Below the pieces are notes generated by a model. It was not told where the DNA came from and searched no databases. It saw nothing but the letters and a program-made list of their open reading frames with translations. DNA of 64,000 nt, from the NCBI RefSeq assembly GCF_000151315.2, contig NW_011887305.1, forward strand, positions 850,808 to 914,807, written 5' to 3'. The DNA is from Capsaspora owczarzaki ATCC 30864. Taxonomy: Eukaryota > Opisthokonta > Filasterea. The position numbers and the translations under genes were made by a program. Numbering within the stretch: the first letter of the stretch is position 1; each line of letters begins with the position of its first letter. This document shows positions 22,612 through 32,868 of the stretch, in pieces.

Positions 22612-22997
22612 TGGATGGAGGGAAAAAGAAGGAATCAAAGAGGAAGAAGAAGACGGCTTGTTTGGATTGAAAATTTGGCGGGAAAATGAATACTCAAAAA
22701 TGACAAACTCAATGGAAAACAAAGGACTGAACAACAAGAAGAGAGGCATTATATTACAATGAAAGTGTTATGGATTGATGTGTATCTGTATTTGTCCACA
22801 AAGACAATTTGCAAGCGCGATGAGTGGACCGACTGCTCCGGGATTACGCAAAGAAAAAAAAAATCAGCCGCAGCGGAACCTGCCGTTTGTCATCATGGAT
22901 TCAATGTCTCAGAAATTTTGATGCACTCATTCGCGCCCGACCCGGTGAGCATGGTGGTGATTTGCCGCGTCGCCAACGATAGCGAATGACAATGAGT

Positions 22998-23048
<51 letters not shown>

Positions 23049-23655
23049 TCGACTCGGAAGTCCAGCTGATGGAAGGAGAGTGTTGACGAGGGGACTGAGT
23101 TCAACGTTCTCTTTCAACTGTGCTGTGCTCCTTTGTTCCCTCAATTCCCCAATTTTGTGCCTTTGTGATCTTGCCTGTGTTGTTCTGTGTTTGTGTGAGC
23201 TTGTCGTTGACCCTCACCATGTTACAGTACCATGTGCTGCTGCTCACATGTGGCAATTGCCGTTTGTCGAGCTGTGGTCACAACGCAAAATCCTTCTTCA
23301 TCCTCATCCCTCATCCTCATCCCTCAGTCCGAGTCCAACCCGGCTCACTTCAACCCAGTCATTCATTTCGATCTCTCTTTCTCTAGCCTTGAGCTCTCTC
23401 TCTCTCTCTGCTGCCGTCGCCGTGTGTCTGCTGGGTTGATCACACAAATTCGTCCAAATTGGTCCAACCATGCTTTGCCTCACTCTTCCATTCTCACTCA
23501 CTCACTCACAGTCACTCAGTCAGTCCAGTCAGTCTACCGGATCTTCACCTTTTGACTCTCTCTCTCTCTCTCTCTCTCTTTACCTTGCGTTGTGCTCATC
23601 CTCCTACCACCTCGTTCTTCTTCTTGTTCTTCTTGTTCTTCTTCTTTACTCAGAG
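22612..23655. promoter_or_regulatory. Divergent intergenic region rich in CT repeats
   Basis: This 1,044-bp region separates the Rab-like gene from the bisphosphatase gene. It contains a 45-bp CT tract at 22999-23043 and further TCTC and TCAC tracts near 23395-23415, 23493-23530 and 23559-23580. Pyrimidine tracts near start sites are common in promoters of compact genomes. No gene seen. Confidence 0.55.
22999..23043. repeat. (CT)n microsatellite
   Basis: An uninterrupted dinucleotide run of about 22 units within the divergent intergenic region. Confidence 0.97.
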
Positions 23656-24699
23656 ATGTCCTCGACCACCACGACTACGCTCGCGGACGTGCTCACTGCC
23701 GTTGTGCGCGACGCTCGCCTCGCTGCCACGTTCAACGCAATCGCAGACGCCACTGCGCAGATTGCAGACACGCTGCGGTCGGCCAGCGTCGGCAAGGCAG
23801 GCACCACGAACGTCTTTGGCGACCACCAGCTCGAGGTCGATGTCATTGCCGACAAGATTGTATTCAACGCACTGCGCGACTCGGGCGCCGTCTCGGTCGG
23901 GGCCAGCGAGGAAAACCCCGTCGCCGTGCCCCTCCATCAGCTGGAGCAGGTGCAGCAGGTCTCACAGAAGGAGGAGGAGACGACTAAAGTCGCCTTCTTC
24001 ACCCAGGAGCAATCCGCCGACGCCCGCGAGAACGGACTGGTCGTCACGTTCGACCCCTTGGACGGATCGTCGTGCATTGCGCCAAACTTTGCCGTCGGAA
24101 GCATCTTTGGCATCTGGCCCCACGGCGAGCTCATTGGACGCAAGTGCGGCGACCAGCTCGGCTCGGCCATCTCCATTTACGGCCCGCGCGACGTGCTCGC
24201 CATTGCAATTCCCGCGTCGGCCGCCAAGGATGACAAGCCGCACGTTGTCGAGCTCACCCACATTCGAGGCGTGTGGCAAGTCACCATCGCGGACATGAAG
24301 ATTGCCGCAGACGGCAAGGTCTTTGCTCCGGGCAACCTCCGCGCGACCGCAGACAACCCATCCTACCAGCGACTCGTCAACTACTGGATTTCCAGCAAAA
24401 AGACCCTTCGCTACACTGGCGCCATGGTGCCGGACGTCTTTCACATTCTCGTTCAGGGCAACGGCGTCTTCTGCAACCCGCCGTCCAAGACTGCCCCGCT
24501 CAAGCTGCGTCTGCTGTACGAGGTTGCGCCGTTGTCGCTCATGATTGAGGCTGCTGGCGGACGAAGCACCGACGGTCTCAACCCTTCCGTCATGGATCGC
24601 CGCGTGTCCGATTACGACGAGCGATGCGCTGTAGCCCTCGGCTCGTCCCACGAAGTTGCGCGATTCCTCGAGTACAATGTTGTTGCCGATGGCCTTTAA
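23656..24699 (+). CDS. Sedoheptulose-1,7-bisphosphatase-type enzyme (FBPase family)
   Basis: A single-exon gene of 347 residues. Metal and substrate motifs are present: FGDHQLEVDVIADK, FDPLDGSS, GNLRATADN and KLRLLYEVAPLSLMIE. It aligns best with SBPase, not with gluconeogenic FBPase. The stretch TLRYTGAMVPDVFHI follows the SBPase pattern (TLRYTGGMVPDV), whereas FBPases read RYIGSMVADVHR, and the APGNLRAT block also follows SBPase. The expected reaction is removal of the C1 phosphate from sedoheptulose-1,7-bisphosphate. No transit peptide is evident, so the enzyme is probably cytosolic, where it could drive a non-oxidative pentose route. FBPase side activity is possible. Non-photosynthetic lineages are known to carry such genes in places, so transfer or ancient retention is open. 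Confidence 0.88.
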   Translation: MSSTTTTTLADVLTAVVRDARLAATFNAIADATAQIADTLRSASVGKAGTTNVFGDHQLEVDVIADKIVFNALRDSGAVSVGASEENPVAVPLHQLEQVQQVSQKEEETTKVAFFTQEQSADARENGLVVTFDPLDGSSCIAPNFAVGSIFGIWPHGELIGRKCGDQLGSAISIYGPRDVLAIAIPASAAKDDKPHVVELTHIRGVWQVTIADMKIAADGKVFAPGNLRATADNPSYQRLVNYWISSKKTLRYTGAMVPDVFHILVQGNGVFCNPPSKTAPLKLRLLYEVAPLSLMIEAAGGRSTDGLNPSVMDRRVSDYDERCAVALGSSHEVARFLEYNVVADGL

Positions 24700-24854
24700 A
24701 AACGCGAATCACGGCGGAAATGAGTCAAATACAGTGTTTGGTCAGAGCAAGGTTTGTAGGATTGTACACAGTTTAGCAAATGGTGCTTGTCAACCATCAT
24801 GTACAATTGGAAGCAGAGAGATACATATTCAATGACGAATGCAGCTCGAAGCAA

Positions 24855-26340
24855 TCAACTGCGCTGGGTTGCACGCAGCGACTCCAACCAACTGGAGCTA
24901 ATCTTGGCCGCCGAAGCAACTTTTGCAGCGTGTGTGGAGGCAAGACCAGGGCGATTGGAATTAACAAGTGACTGCCGTGCACGAGTTTGCACTGCATTCA
25001 ATTCGGCTCTTCGTGCGGATGGAGAGGGTCGCCCAGTACGTGGGTTGGATTTGGGTGTTGTGCTTGTAGCAGGAGTGTTTGTTTTTCGTTGCAACTCTGC
25101 CGTCTTGCGGGCTGCTCGCTTGACCTTCTTGGATTGCTTGTTTGGCTTTGAGGTTGCAAGTACATGAACAAGCGCAAGTGGTTGCAGCGTGCCCGAGGTT
25201 GCGGCAGCTGTGGGGGCTGCAACAACGGCATTGTCGGAAGTTAACGAAGGTTTTGATGCATGACTCGAATCGAGCTGTGGCAGTTTTGGAATCCACGGAA
25301 TATTCCAAGCCGGCGCTTTTGTCGTGATTTGTTGGAGTTCTAACGGAAGTTGTTTCTGTCAGCGAGGAACAAGTCAGCGTGAGCGAACAATGCAATGTCG
25401 TTACCTGACTTGTCTTTCAGTAGTCATGATGCATCGCAACAGCAGCGCACTCGACAAATACCAAAACCCAAGCACAACTGCACTGACCTCTTTCGGGATT
25501 GCCGATGGTGAGCGAATACCAACGACAATGGCAGAGTTTAGTCCGATACTCGCGCCAAGCGTCGCACTGTCGCAATCCAAGGGTAGCATTGGGACTGAGG
25601 TTACGTGGCTCATGGTGGCTAAATGGCGAAAAATGGCGTCTGGTTGGACTTGCTGCACAAGGTAGAACGCGAAATTGCGAAATGAGTATCAATAGAAATC
25701 CGCTCGAATCTCAGGACTTGAGCCCAATGTCAAGGACCTCAGCATCTCAGCAAATGCCGTGTTGGACTTGTTTCCAATCAATCGTCTGATGAGCATCATA
25801 CCTGAGCGACAACGATCGCAGCACACTTGCGAAAGTGAGTAAAGCACGCTTGTGCACCGATATAAAGGAACGACCGCCTTGAGTTTGACTTTGGCGGGAA
25901 CTGCAGCGTATATCTAAGCATGTTTGGTTTTTTTGCAATGGTGACCAAACGCCATAGATGCACAAGTATATTGGTGAGTGAGTGAGTGAGTGAGTGCGTA
26001 TACATTGAGCTGCTTGGAAGCTCACTCGCGGACTCTCTCACTCGCCAACAAAAACCGACCTTTTCAGCAGCTCCAATATCTCTGCAGTGTCTTGCTTTGC
26101 CATGCATTGCGGGCCTTGCAAGCTGTACGGCGACGTTGTGTATGTCTTGAACACGAGCTTGCCCGGCGCCGCTGCCTTGGACTGCTGCTGGCCCTGCTGC
26201 GGCTTGGTCTGCTGCTGCTTGGTGGTCTGCTGCTTGCTGCTGCTCGCACTCGTAGGATTGCTTGGCGTTGGGGTCGAGGTCGAGGTCGAGGTTGTTGTTG
26301 GCTGGCTCGCTGGCTTGAGCGTGGTCGTCGTGGACTGCAT
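24855..26340 (-). CDS. RNase P/MRP subunit of the Rpp38/Pop3 (L7Ae-like) family
   Basis: Four exons (26340-26042, 25913-25802, 25652-25488, 25355-24855) join in phase to 358 residues. After a Thr/Ser/Gln-rich start comes KLVFKTYTTSPYSL, the Pop3-like opening. The L7Ae-type RNA-binding fold follows: FLYIGAQACFTHFRKCAAIV, AQQVQPDAIFRHLATM, HVTSVPMLPLDCDSATLG and IGLNSAIVVGIRSP. The tail is Lys/Arg-rich (KPNKQSKKVKRAARK). Proteins of this family bind kink-turns in the RNA of RNase P and RNase MRP and serve tRNA 5' processing and rRNA maturation in the nucleolus. Family assignment rests on motif order, so a divergent Nhp2/L7Ae relative remains possible. The last intron uses a GTCAGT donor, and its boundaries are less certain than the others. 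The gene converges on the bisphosphatase gene. Confidence 0.75.
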
Positions 26341-26799
26341 TTCTGCTCTGCTCAGACAATGAATATCGCAAATAAGACTGAATGTAAATGTGAATGCGAA
26401 TGTGAATGTGAGATTGTTGCTTTGGAAATAAATCCACAATGCGCTTGCTTGCTTGCTTGCTTGCTCAGCACCAAAAGCTCGTTCTGAGCGGATGAGCAGC
26501 ACTGAGCCTCCCATTTGCATAAAGGGGGAGGGGAGGTTGTGCTCTTAGAGGCCAGTGTCATGCACTGTATTTGCCACTGATAGCTCAAGGGGTTTGTGGT
26601 GCTCGCAGAAGTAGATCAACAACAGGGGAGAGCAGCATTGGGGGGAAAGTGTTTCAACAGTGAACAACTTGCTCCATACATGTATATGAGCAAAGCTGAA
26701 TATGCACGTTCGGCTCAAACTCTCGTGGTTCTCTGATTCTCAGAAACGGCCTCTTTCTGCTTCAAGGCCAGTCTGTTATTTTACAATAGTCTGCTTTCC
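26341..26799. promoter_or_regulatory. Divergent intergenic region
   Basis: A 459-bp gap between the Rpp38/Pop3-like gene and ESS2. It holds (GCTT)n near 26440-26465 and an interrupted GAATGT repeat at 26390-26410. No coding sequence supported. Confidence 0.5.
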
Positions 26800-28755
26800 A
26801 TGGCATCCGCATCCTCGTCTGGATCTAGCTCTATTACTAATACTCATTCTAGTAGTAGTACAAGTACAAGTGCTGGTGCTGGTGCTGGTGCTGGTGGCAG
26901 GGGTCGCGTGCTCGATGAAGACGCGTATCTGAGCGCCTTGGAAAGCATCATCCAGCGCGACTTTTTCCCGCACCTGTCCAAGCTGCGCGCTCAGCACGAG
27001 TACTTGCAGGCCCTCGAGCGCAAGGACGAAGCGCTGCTGCGGGCGATCGCAGCCAAGTACAACCAGCGCACGAGCGGCGGCGGAGGGACGGCGGTGACTG
27101 AGCGAGGCTACTACTCGACGCGAGGCCGCCCCGCCGAGACACCCAGTGCTAGTGCCAACAGTGACAGTAGTATCAATGGCGCCAATGGGTCTGGCTGGGC
27201 GGCGCCTGGCAGCGGTCGTCGGCGATTCGACGCCGGAGACGCAACGCCACTGCTCGCAACGCCGCGCGCCAGGATGACGGGCGACGAGACCCCGCGAGAC
27301 ACGAGAGGCGAGCACAGCGAAGGAGCATTCGGACCAGGCGAGGCGGCGGCGGCGGCTGCGGCGGCTGGAGCAAGCGACCAAGCGATGCACACGCGAGGCT
27401 CAAAGCGACGTCGCGACCAAGACAGTCACTTTGCATCTCGAGAAGACGATGACAGTGATGAAGCTGATGATAAGGATGAAGATGGCCATGGCGAGATGGA
27501 TTCAATCGGCGGTCCGCGGCGACGTCCGAGACTGGCAGATCCGCGCGAGCTGTCGTTGGACGAGTTTCTCGCGACACACACGAGCGAGGACAACGCATCG
27601 TTCGCAGAGATCATGGAGCGAACGCAGAAACGCAACCGGGAAAAGTACGCGTGGATGTACAAGGGCGCGAGCTCAACGGCCAAGCCGCTGGCACTCATGG
27701 GAAGCAGCGGATTGCTGGCAATCACTGCTGGTACAGACGCACCCGCTGCAAGCGACAACCCTTCTATGTCTTCATCATCGACAGATCCTGCTGCAGCCGA
27801 CGCGGCGGCGAGTGGAAGAGCGATCGTGGAGGCTTCCGACGCGAAAACTCTGCGAGACGCAGCGCCCATCTTGCCCCCGCCAAACGATCGCTCGGGCTCT
27901 GCTGTAGCGCGTTGGAAGTACACACCCAAAAACACACTCATGTTCCCCGTCGATGGTGTTGCCAACCAGCAATCGTCCGTGGCTTCGCGCGTCGTGCAAC
28001 ACGCCAATACTCGTGTCGACGACGACTTTTTGGCCGCGGTTGCGGCAGAGTCTTCGCAGAAGGGCAAGCAGACAGCGAGTGCCGAAGCAGCACAAACACC
28101 AGGTGGCAGTGCTGCGGAAGCTCCATCACAGGCAGCCGCTGCGTCCCTGCTATCCGTCAGCGTCGTTGTGAATGCGCCTGGCGGCGCGTCCATCCGCCTT
28201 CCCCGTGGCTTTGAGCCTGAGACCCCGCGCGTCGGCGGCCACTCGTTCTTGTCTACGCCAACACCTGTGCCAGGTGTGGATGCCACGCCCATGATGACCT
28301 GGGGCATGATTGACGGTACGCCATTCCGGCTCGATGCCGCCGATTCGACGCCCCGTCATCAAGGCCCCACCTACTCGTTGCCTGAAGTGCGTCCCCGCGA
28401 ACAAATTGCCATTGGACTGGCCGATAAGTCGTCGCTCATCAGTAAATCCGGCAATGCCAGCAGAGGCTCGACTTCTTCGCCATCCTTTGCCGTTCCTCGT
28501 CTTCCCAACAATCGCAAGACCAACATTCCGCCGTCCAGCCCGATGGCTCAAGCTCAGCGATTCAGTCAGCTTTCGCCCGCCGCGCAGCGATTTGCAGCCG
28601 GTACTTTTCGAGCCACCCCGACGAGAAGCGCTGGACCTGGGTCGACTCCCACCTCGGGCGGCAAAGCATCCTTTGGTTCCGATCCAGCTTTGCGTGCAAG
28701 CTACTCGCCGATGCCCCACAGCGGCGGCAGCAGCACCACACCGACGTCGCGCTAG
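26800..28755 (+). CDS. ESS2: Splicing-associated nuclear protein ESS2/DGCR14
   Basis: An intronless gene of 651 residues. The ESS2 hallmarks appear in order: VLDEDAYLSALESIIQRDFF near residue 45, SLDEFLATHTSEDNASF, WKYTPKNTLMFPVDG, TPRVGGHSFLSTPTPVPGVD followed by PMMTWGMIDGTPFRLD, and a C-terminal RASYSPMP. ESS2 is a nuclear protein of the late spliceosome (C complex) that helps accurate splice-site use. Low-complexity inserts (Ala, Gly and Asp/Glu tracts) make it longer than the human protein (476). An AATAAA lies about 30 bp past the stop. Confidence 0.94.
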   Translation: MASASSSGSSSITNTHSSSSTSTSAGAGAGAGGRGRVLDEDAYLSALESIIQRDFFPHLSKLRAQHEYLQALERKDEALLRAIAAKYNQRTSGGGGTAVTERGYYSTRGRPAETPSASANSDSSINGANGSGWAAPGSGRRRFDAGDATPLLATPRARMTGDETPRDTRGEHSEGAFGPGEAAAAAAAAGASDQAMHTRGSKRRRDQDSHFASREDDDSDEADDKDEDGHGEMDSIGGPRRRPRLADPRELSLDEFLATHTSEDNASFAEIMERTQKRNREKYAWMYKGASSTAKPLALMGSSGLLAITAGTDAPAASDNPSMSSSSTDPAAADAAASGRAIVEASDAKTLRDAAPILPPPNDRSGSAVARWKYTPKNTLMFPVDGVANQQSSVASRVVQHANTRVDDDFLAAVAAESSQKGKQTASAEAAQTPGGSAAEAPSQAAAASLLSVSVVVNAPGGASIRLPRGFEPETPRVGGHSFLSTPTPVPGVDATPMMTWGMIDGTPFRLDAADSTPRHQGPTYSLPEVRPREQIAIGLADKSSLISKSGNASRGSTSSPSFAVPRLPNNRKTNIPPSSPMAQAQRFSQLSPAAQRFAAGTFRATPTRSAGPGSTPTSGGKASFGSDPALRASYSPMPHSGGSSTTPTSR

Positions 28756-28781
28756 TTTTGTGACTTACGAATTAATTTATT

Positions 28782-28787
28782 AATAAA
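28782..28787 (+). terminator. Likely poly(A) signal of ESS2
   Basis: AATAAA about 27 bp after the ESS2 stop, in a short AT-rich stretch before the converging Nudix gene. Confidence 0.55.
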
Positions 28788-28927
28788 GAAGATACTTGGT
28801 TGTTTTTCGTCGTCCATGAAACACTGTTCTCCAAAGCGAACAAAGGCCCAACTGGTATATTTCAATCATCAGCAATACATACGGCTTTAGACACACACAC
28901 AAAGTAAATCCCCCCAAACAAGCAAAA

Positions 28928-30260
28928 TCATGGCTTCTTGGACAGTGATTGGACAAACCGCGCCGCTCGCTCAGTCATGTTGGTTTCAGTCACTCTCCGA
29001 TATCGCTCCACTGCATCACGGACGGCCGGGCTGGTGGTGTCATCCACAGAGGCAGGCACGACCACCATTGCGAGCGCGCACTCGACAATGAAGGCCGTGA
29101 GGCCCCAGACTGCCGCGGGCCCACCCTGGTACACGGGCATCCGATATCCGCTCTGCTTGTCCATGATGGCGAATTGGCGCACGGCCGGGTTGATAATCTG
29201 GTCGATTGGCAGGGTGAATGCGCTCGCCACCTCGCCTGGCGACAATCGCATGTCTGACAATTGGAAGCCGTCCTTCAGGACGCCAATCACGGGTGTTACA
29301 GAGATGGTTCGCGACTTGTCCAGCGTGTCATGGAAGCACCCGAGAATGTCAATCTGGTCTTTTGGAATGGCGAGCTCTTCGAAGGACTCGCGCAGCGCTG
29401 TTTCCTCAATGCTGGCGTCTGTTGGGTCGCGAATGCCACCAGGGAAGCTGTCGGTGATTGTGGATCAATGCAGCCGAGGTTCAAGCAGTCAAAACCAGAC
29501 GTTAGTATAGAACTTTAACACAACAACCACAATCGAGAATTGGCTCAAGATTGCAGGATTTTGAGCTGCTCCAAAAATTTGAGCCAAATTTGAGCTCAAC
29601 ATGCAACATTCATTCACCACAACTCTCTCACCTGACTTCGCCCGAATGGCTGGACAATGACGACGCGCGCACAGTGAAGAGCACTGACGGGACGCCGTTG
29701 ACGGTGCAGAGCGGGACGAGGACTGCTGCGGATCGCTGCCTGCTCAGGTGCCTGCGCTTGAGGCTCTTGAGCGCAGCGACCATCCGCGCCCGCTCCGGTG
29801 CGCCGAGCAAGTGCGCCGTCGGAATCCGCGTCTCGTCTGCTGCAACCGGCTCGCAGTGCACGGGTCGCTGCACGCCAGGCACAGAGACGACCAGCGGTGG
29901 CGTCGGCGGCGCTGCTGCGGTTTGGGGCGAATGATCCAGCAATGCAGATCCAGCAACAGCAGCAGCGGTCGAGGCAGCGGTCGAGGCAGCCCCAGCGGCG
30001 GCACTCAATCCTGTTGATGCTGGTGCCAGTGTCGCTCCATCGCTCGTCGGCGGTGACGGTGACTCGGTCGATGCGCCGCCGGGTCGAGCAGTGAACAGGA
30101 ATCGCCGCTGCAGATGCTCGAGCGGTTTGCAGGACACGGACGCGCGGGGTCCAGCAGCCCGAAGAGTGCTACGCATCGCAGGAACAGTGCAAGTGCACCA
30201 GGCGCGGGCGGCGGCGGTGGCGGTGGTGGCGAGGACGACGGACTGAGCTCGCTGGAGCAT
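28928..30260 (-). CDS. Nudix hydrolase, CoA pyrophosphatase (NUDT7/NUDT8-like) type
   Basis: Two exons, 30260-29632 and 29447-28928, join in phase 2 to 382 residues. About 170 Ala/Ser/Pro-rich residues with an Arg-bearing, non-acidic start look like a mitochondrial targeting region plus linker. The catalytic part begins SAAVLVPLCTVNGVPSVLFT, then SHSGEVSFPGG. The Nudix box (GG.....[D/E]ASIEETALRESFEELAI) spans the splice junction, with the catalytic REx2EE residues present. The family reaction is cleavage of coenzyme A or acyl-CoA to phosphopantetheine and 3',5'-ADP. The SHSGEV.FPGG lead-in and the Ala-Ser spacing favour the CoA subfamily. NUDT7 is peroxisomal and NUDT8 mitochondrial; the N-terminus here favours mitochondria, and there is no clear PTS1. 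Confidence 0.88.
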
Positions 30261-30502
30261 CGTACAAAGCGTGTTTTTGACTATGGAGGACTGATCTTGG
30301 CTTGCCCTGACTACAAGTACAATACAAAGTTCAACGGTGTAGTAGGATGCTCATGGTCAACCGTTGACCAACTCCATAACACATGCGCAGTTGGTTTTTT
30401 TTTTTTTTGTTTTTTTTTGTTTGTTTTGTTTTTGCCTGAATTTTTAGGTTTTGTTACACTCACACACACTCATGGTCAAAGACATCCAATAACCAAACAA
30501 AG

Positions 30503-32077
30503 TTAACGAGTGGCGGTGGCAGCAGGGGCCGTGGCAGAGCCCGAGGCGAGGCGCGCAAGGGTCTTGGTGAGGTCGACGCCAGTGATGGCTTGGACGGCTG
30601 GGGGCAGTTGGCCGACCAATCGTGCAATCTCGGAGGTGGCACGGTCGGCAGAGGTGGCGTTGCTGTCGCCAGAGAGGAGGACAATGTTGTCGGTCTTGGC
30701 GAGCGGGGCGGCAATCTCGGCAGCAATCTTGGGCAGCGCCTCGAGCACCATGTTCATGATGGCGGCGTTGCCGTACTGCTTGAAGGCGGCCGCCTTCATG
30801 CGCATTTCGTCGGCCTCGGCAATACCCTTGGCCTGGATGGCGGCGGCTTCGGCGGCACCAATCAGCTTGATGGCCTCGGCCTCGGCCTGGGCGGAGACGA
30901 TGGTGCGGGTCCGTTGGGCCTGCGCCAAGGTCTCAATCTTAAACTTGTCGGCGTCGGCGGGCTTGCGGACTTGGGCCTCGAGCTCGTACTGGCGACGGAT
31001 GATTTCCTGCTCCTCGACCTCAATCTGCTTGCGGCGCTCAATAACTTCAATCTGGATGTTCTCCTGCTTGATGGACTGCTGGACCTTGGCGGCCTGGAGC
31101 GAGTAGGCGAGCTCGGCCGTGGCCTTCTTGGTGTTAATCTCCTGGTCGAACTGGGCTTTTTGGAGCTCGTAGCCGCGCTTGGCGTCGGCAATTTCAGTGT
31201 CGGCGGCGTACTTGACGTCCATGTGGCGGCGCTGTGCCTCTGCTTCCTTGATGCCAGCGTCGCGCTTGGCGTGGGCAACACCAATGTCTGCGTCGCGTTT
31301 GACCTCTGCGGTGCGCTTCTTGCCGAGCGAGTCGAGGTATCCGACCTTGTCGGCAATGTCCTTGATGGTGAATGAGAGGATTTCGACGCCCATCTTGCCG
31401 ACGTCGGGGGAGGCGACCTCGCGCACGAGCTCTGCAAACTTTTCGCGATCCTTGTAGATTTCCTCGACGGTGAGCGTGCCGAGGATGGCGCGCAGATGGC
31501 CCTCGAGGGTCTGCACAATGACGTCCTGGATTTCGCGCGTGGACTTGCCGAGAAACTGCTCCATTGCCTTCTCGAGGAGTGCGCGCTCGGTGAGGAACTT
31601 GACCTGTGCGACGGCCGAGACCGACACTGCGACGCCCTGCTTTGTCTCGACGTCGTTGCAGACGGGTTCGAGGGTGAGGACCTCGAGAGTGAGTCTGTCA
31701 GTCGTAGTGGGGTGTTGAGTGAGTCAATTCAGGCAAGTCAGTCAAGTCAGTCAGAATGGAGAATGGAGATTGTAGAATGGAGATTGAATGGGCGGTGACT
31801 TTTTGTTTCAATTTCGAGATGAGTGAATTGAACCAGAAGTCGTTTCTTCAGATGAGATTGAGATTGAGATTGAGATTTGCATTTGGAATTGAGATTTTGG
31901 ATGATTGGATGAGTAAAAAGCACAAAGAAGTTGTTCTTGTTTGATGTTCTTGTTTGATGTTTGATGTTCTTGTTTGATGTTCTGTTGTTTGATGTTTGAT
32001 GTTCTTGTTTGATGTTGTTGTTGTTGTTGTTTGTTCAACTTCAAAAACAACGACGTCACAAGAAATCTTTGTGTTTG

Positions 32078-32111
<34 letters not shown>

Positions 32112-32188
32112 GAGTTCACCGTTCCATTCATCAGGGTGATCTCTCTCCTCTGTCTCCCCCTTTGCTCTCTCCTCTGTCTCCCCCTTTG

Positions 32189-32221
<33 letters not shown>

Positions 32222-32481
32222 ACACTAACTTGCGACACACTCGCTCATCATCTGCATTTACAACAGAAAAAAAAAAAAAAGCAAACAACATTCAAACACG
32301 CTTTTTTTTTTCTTTTTTTTTTGTATTGCTTTTTGTATTGTTCGTTTCTTTGTCAAGTCTCCCATCGAAGCACATCCGTCACACAGACACAGACACACAC
32401 AACGCCAGAGTGGACTGAGTTGTTGCCCCAGCCAACGCCAACGAAAGCAGCATCGCAGCCGAGAGAATGGCATGAATCTGG

Positions 32482-32512
<31 letters not shown>

Positions 32513-32868
32513 TTCATCTACAGTGAACGCTTCAATGCCTGTCTCACTCACTTCACTCACTCACTCACATTCACTCACTCGCTCACATTCACTCTTGATA
32601 CGTGCAATTGGCCGCGTTTCCCCCCCCCCTCCCCGCCATTCACCATTCACCTTTGCCTGCTGCATCATGCTGATCTGTCTGCAATCCTCTCTCCCTCACT
32701 CTCACTACTCCTCGCTCTCTGATGACTGCCGCTGACTCACCGCTTAATGTCAGAGACGAGCCACCAGGCAAAGCCGTAGCCGCCAATAATGACCTTGCGA
32801 GCGCCAGAACTGCAGCCACCCGAAATGACGAGCGCCTCGTTCGGTCCGACTGTGTGAACGTTGCCCAT
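30503..32868 (-). CDS. FLOT2: Flotillin-2
   Basis: Exon 32868-32741 and exon 31694-30503 join in phase to 439 residues. The start MGNVHTVGPNEALVISGGC and GGYGFAWWLVSDIKR match FLOT2, whose Gly-2 is myristoylated. The SPFH domain continues with VLTLEPVCNDVETKQGVAV, EQFLGKSTREI, TVEEIYKDREKFAELVREVA and GVEILSFTIKDI. A long coiled coil with EA repeats follows and ends TDNIVLLSGDSNAT and ITGVDLTKTLARL. Flotillins form hetero-oligomeric scaffolds on the inner leaflet of membrane microdomains and endocytic pits. Position 4, a palmitoylated Cys in animals, is Val here, while the later CSSG Cys remains. The single intron is about 1,046 bp and packed with simple repeats. Confidence 0.95.
31920..32040. 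repeat. TTCTTGTTTGATG minisatellite in flotillin intron
   Basis: About eight imperfect copies of a 9-15-bp unit (TTCTTGTTTGATG, shortened to TTTGATG) in the first flotillin-2 intron. A pure T run at 32080-32110 and a (CT)n tract at about 32190-32216 follow. Confidence 0.85.

Noticed and set aside
25401-25658. Reading through the third Rpp38/Pop3 exon to the better-looking GTAACG donor at 25404
   Set aside because: That donor leaves a phase that does not match either following acceptor without losing the frame of the basic tail; the GTCAGT donor at 25487 does.
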